This document shows, in pieces, positions 62,283-64,000 of a stretch of DNA of 64,000 nt. The translations under genes and the position numbers were made by a program. The number at the start of each line of letters is the position of its first letter. Position 1 is the first letter of the stretch. The notes beneath the pieces were generated by a model. It was not told the origin of the DNA. It saw nothing but the letters and a program-made list of their open reading frames with translations, and ran no database searches. Source of the stretch: Streptomyces djakartensis (GTDB lineage: Bacteria > Actinomycetota > Actinomycetes > Streptomycetales > Streptomycetaceae); assembly GCF_014651075.1 (NCBI RefSeq), contig NZ_BMWE01000006.1, forward strand, positions 186,001 to 250,000, read 5' to 3'.

Positions 62283-63509
62283 TCAGTACCGACCCACCAC
62301 GAGTGACGCGTTGATGCCGCCGACACCGAAGGAGTTGGACAGGGCAGCATCCACCTTCTCCCGCCGACGTTGACGGGCGATCACGTCCAGTCCGCATTCG
62401 GGATCGAGCGACTCGACGTTGATCGTCGGCGGCAGCTCTTCCGTATGGACGGCGAGAACCGTGGCTGCCGCTTCCAGCGCCCCCGCAGCACCCAGCAGGT
62501 GCCCCGTCATGGACTTGGTTGACGACACGGGGGGCAGTGCCCGCCGGAACACCTTCTCGATCGCTCTGGCTTCGGCAAGGTCTCCGAGGGGGGTCGACGC
62601 CGCGTGCGCGTTGACATATCCGATGTCGGCGGGCGTCACGTCCGCCGCTCTCAGAGCGGAGGCCATCGCCTGCGCGGCGCCGTGCCCTTCCGGGTGAGGA
62701 GCGCCCCAGTTGTGGGCGTCCGCGGAGTGACCATGGCCGAGGAGTTCGGCCAGTACCGGTGCCCCACGCGCGAGGGCGCAGTCCAGTCTTTCCAGGACCA
62801 GGACGACCGCGCCCTCGCTGAACACGAAGCCGTCACGGTTCCGGTCGAAGGGACGCGAGGCGGCCGCGGGGACGTCATTGCGTGTGGACAGTGCTCGGGC
62901 GGAGCAGAAGGCCGCCATGCACAACGGGGTCAGCGGGGCGTCGGTACCGCCGGCCAGCACGACGTCGGCCTGTCCGGATCTGATCAGGTCCGCACCACGA
63001 CTCACGGCGTGTGCTCCGGAGGCGCAGCCGGAAGCCATGCATTCGGTCGGCCCCGTCAAGCCGAACTCCATCGAGAGGAAAGCAGCCGCTGCGGTGGTGC
63101 TGCAGGTGAGGCTGATCTCTGGCATCACGGCCCGTGGCCCCTTGGCGAGCAGCCTTGCGACCTCTGTCTCGATACGGGAGATCCCCCCGTAGGCGCAGCC
63201 CATGACGACACCGGCCCGCCCCGGCTCTACGTCGTCGATGCGCAGTTTCGCGTCGTCGAGGGCCAGTCGGGAGGCCGCGAAGGCGAAATGAGTGAAGAGC
63301 TCCGCTCGGCGGGCCCGCTGCGGGTCCAGGAAGGCGGAGCACTCGAAGTCCTCGACCTGCCCGGCAATGCGCGCATCCAGTCCCGACGCGTCGAACCGGG
63401 TGAGGTGACCGATCCCCGACCGGCCGGCCACCAGTGATGTCCAGAACTGTTCCCGCCCGACGCCGACCGGCGTGACCGGTCCTATGCCCGTCACCGCGAT
63501 ACGCCTCAC
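62283..63509 (-). CDS. Beta-ketoacyl-ACP synthase II (FabF-type)
   Basis: A 408-residue KS. The triad is complete: Cys162 (ECMASGCASGAHAVSRG), His302 (VNAHAASTPLGDLAE) and His337 with Lys332 (STKSMTGHLLGAAGALEAAA). The usual NAHGTST is NAHAAST here. The C-terminal SNSFGVGGINASLVV is normal. It condenses acyl-ACP with malonyl-ACP. The GTG at 63509 overlaps the ACP stop (GTGA at 63506), so it works with that ACP. Being separate from the primary fatty acid genes, it probably belongs to a specialised type II pathway running past the window edge. Confidence 0.88.
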   Translation of the reverse strand: MRRIAVTGIGPVTPVGVGREQFWTSLVAGRSGIGHLTRFDASGLDARIAGQVEDFECSAFLDPQRARRAELFTHFAFAASRLALDDAKLRIDDVEPGRAGVVMGCAYGGISRIETEVARLLAKGPRAVMPEISLTCSTTAAAAFLSMEFGLTGPTECMASGCASGAHAVSRGADLIRSGQADVVLAGGTDAPLTPLCMAAFCSARALSTRNDVPAAASRPFDRNRDGFVFSEGAVVLVLERLDCALARGAPVLAELLGHGHSADAHNWGAPHPEGHGAAQAMASALRAADVTPADIGYVNAHAASTPLGDLAEARAIEKVFRRALPPVSSTKSMTGHLLGAAGALEAAATVLAVHTEELPPTINVESLDPECGLDVIARQRRREKVDAALSNSFGVGGINASLVVGRY

Positions 63510-63763
63510 GATCGGGCCAGTCGGTTGTGAATGATCTCGACGATGTCCTTGACTATGAACATGTGCTGGGTCTCCTCGTCGAGAATGGTGACGTCGAACC
63601 TGTCCTCCAAGAGGGTGACGACGCTCAAGAGATCCACCGAATCCATACCGAGGTCGTTGAAGACATGGGAGTCCGCCACGATTTTCTCTCGTGGAATCTT
63701 CATGTCGTCGGCGAGTGCGTCCACCACCTGCCGCATGACGGCCTCGTAGGTGACGTCAGTCAT
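63506..63763 (-). CDS. Acyl carrier protein
   Basis: An 85-residue ACP with the phosphopantetheine site VFNDLGMDSVDLLSVVTLLE (Ser42). The ATG at 63763 has GAGG upstream; an ATG 12 nt earlier is possible. It is coupled to the KS gene by the GTGA overlap. The sequence is acidic at its C-terminal half (DVTILDEETQHMFIVKDIVE) and is not obviously the primary FabC. Confidence 0.88.
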   Translation of the reverse strand: MTDVTYEAVMRQVVDALADDMKIPREKIVADSHVFNDLGMDSVDLLSVVTLLEDRFDVTILDEETQHMFIVKDIVEIIHNRLARS

Positions 63764-63801
63764 GGTGAACCTCATTTCGGTCCGATGCCAGCGTTATGCG
63801 A

Positions 63802-64000
63802 TCAGGGTCTGCCACGAGCGTCCTGGACGACACTTGGCGAAGTGAAACGTCGGCCATTCGGGGCATCGTCGACCGACGTCACCGCGGACAGAAGCGGTGG
63901 TCGGCGTCCCGGAAGGTCCTCCCGGCAGATGTCACGGACGAAACCGAGCAGCGTGGGCGGCCATGCCGACCCGATTTCCAGAATTTCCCGGTAATTGCGG
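63802..64000 (-). CDS. C-terminal end of an unidentified gene (cut by window edge)
   Basis: The minus-strand frame ending at TGA 63804-63802 is open to the window edge and reads RNYREILEIGSAWPPTLLGF then VRDICREDLPGRRPPLLSAV and TSVDDAPNGRRFTSPS. It is about 65 residues with normal Streptomyces codon use. It is the probable upstream gene of the ACP-KS pair, 38 bp away. I do not recognise the family. Confidence 0.5.
   Translation of the reverse strand, partial: RNYREILEIGSAWPPTLLGFVRDICREDLPGRRPPLLSAVTSVDDAPNGRRFTSPSVVQDARGRP

Noticed and set aside
63527..63994. Plus-strand frame at the right edge (155 codons)
   Set aside because: Antisense to the ACP and the partial upstream gene, whose minus-strand translations look like real proteins.

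Overview
The window is high-GC actinobacterial chromosome, almost certainly from a Streptomyces. The evidence is the codon bias, the XRE/DUF397 regulator pair, two chaplin genes, a MelC1/MelC2 tyrosinase operon and a repeat motif that recurs in Streptomyces spacers. From memory, the gene order resembles the S. coelicolor SCO27xx neighbourhood (citrate synthase, copper ATPase, inositol genes, melC next to a chaplin); an alignment would be needed to confirm this. No tRNA, rRNA, CRISPR array, transposase or prophage gene was seen.

Layout. 1-3.2 kb: edge of a MarR regulator divergent from an alpha/beta hydrolase, then an XRE/DUF397 regulatory locus that has been partly duplicated. 3.2-7 kb: RecD2-type helicase and citrate synthase. 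7-10.4 kb: a 0.7 kb gene-free spacer, then a copZ-copA copper efflux operon behind a CsoR-like operator. 10.4-13.4 kb: divergent TetR/MMPL pair with a long operator. 13.5-15.2 kb: zinc alcohol dehydrogenase and a small MerR-like protein. 15.2-20.7 kb: inositol catabolism operon (iolC, a TIM-barrel aldolase-like gene, iolD, mmsA) in which iolB is reduced to a frameshifted remnant. 20.9-24.4 kb: a hydrolase/ABC-ATPase fusion and its permease, whose 5' end carries an in-frame amber codon.

24.6-45.5 kb is a cell-surface region: a long chaplin; a flavoprotein/ATP-grasp pair; a secreted GH26-like protein converging on an eight-gene, mostly translationally coupled exopolysaccharide operon (WbaP-type transferase, Wzy-like polymerase, MurJ/Wzx-like flippase, Wzz-like protein, glycosyltransferases, deacetylase and a secreted DUF3344-like protein); two low-complexity secreted proteins; melC1-melC2; a short chaplin with an unusual Lys/Asp/His-rich tail; and a tandem array of four small secreted paralogues plus a fifth cysteine-containing secreted protein. 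Candidate sigma-BldN promoters precede both chaplins. The four paralogues share a promoter-like block at a constant distance from the start codon.

45.6-59.8 kb is a compact lipid biosynthesis locus: a fatty acyl-AMP ligase, a 2211-residue type I PKS (ACP-KS-AT-degenerate DH-KR-ACP-degenerate carrier-TE), a crotonyl-CoA carboxylase/reductase, a secreted esterase of the antigen 85/esterase D family, a large methyltransferase and an MGT-type glycosyltransferase. The logic resembles mycobacterial FadD32-Pks13-Ag85 chemistry, but with a built-in ketoreductase and an alkylmalonyl-CoA supply enzyme. It predicts an alpha-branched beta-hydroxy acyl product delivered to a surface or sugar acceptor. 59.8-64 kb: a 2-hydroxyacid dehydrogenase, a small protein coupled to a Nal1-like trypsin-fold peptidase, and the edge of a type II KS/ACP locus.
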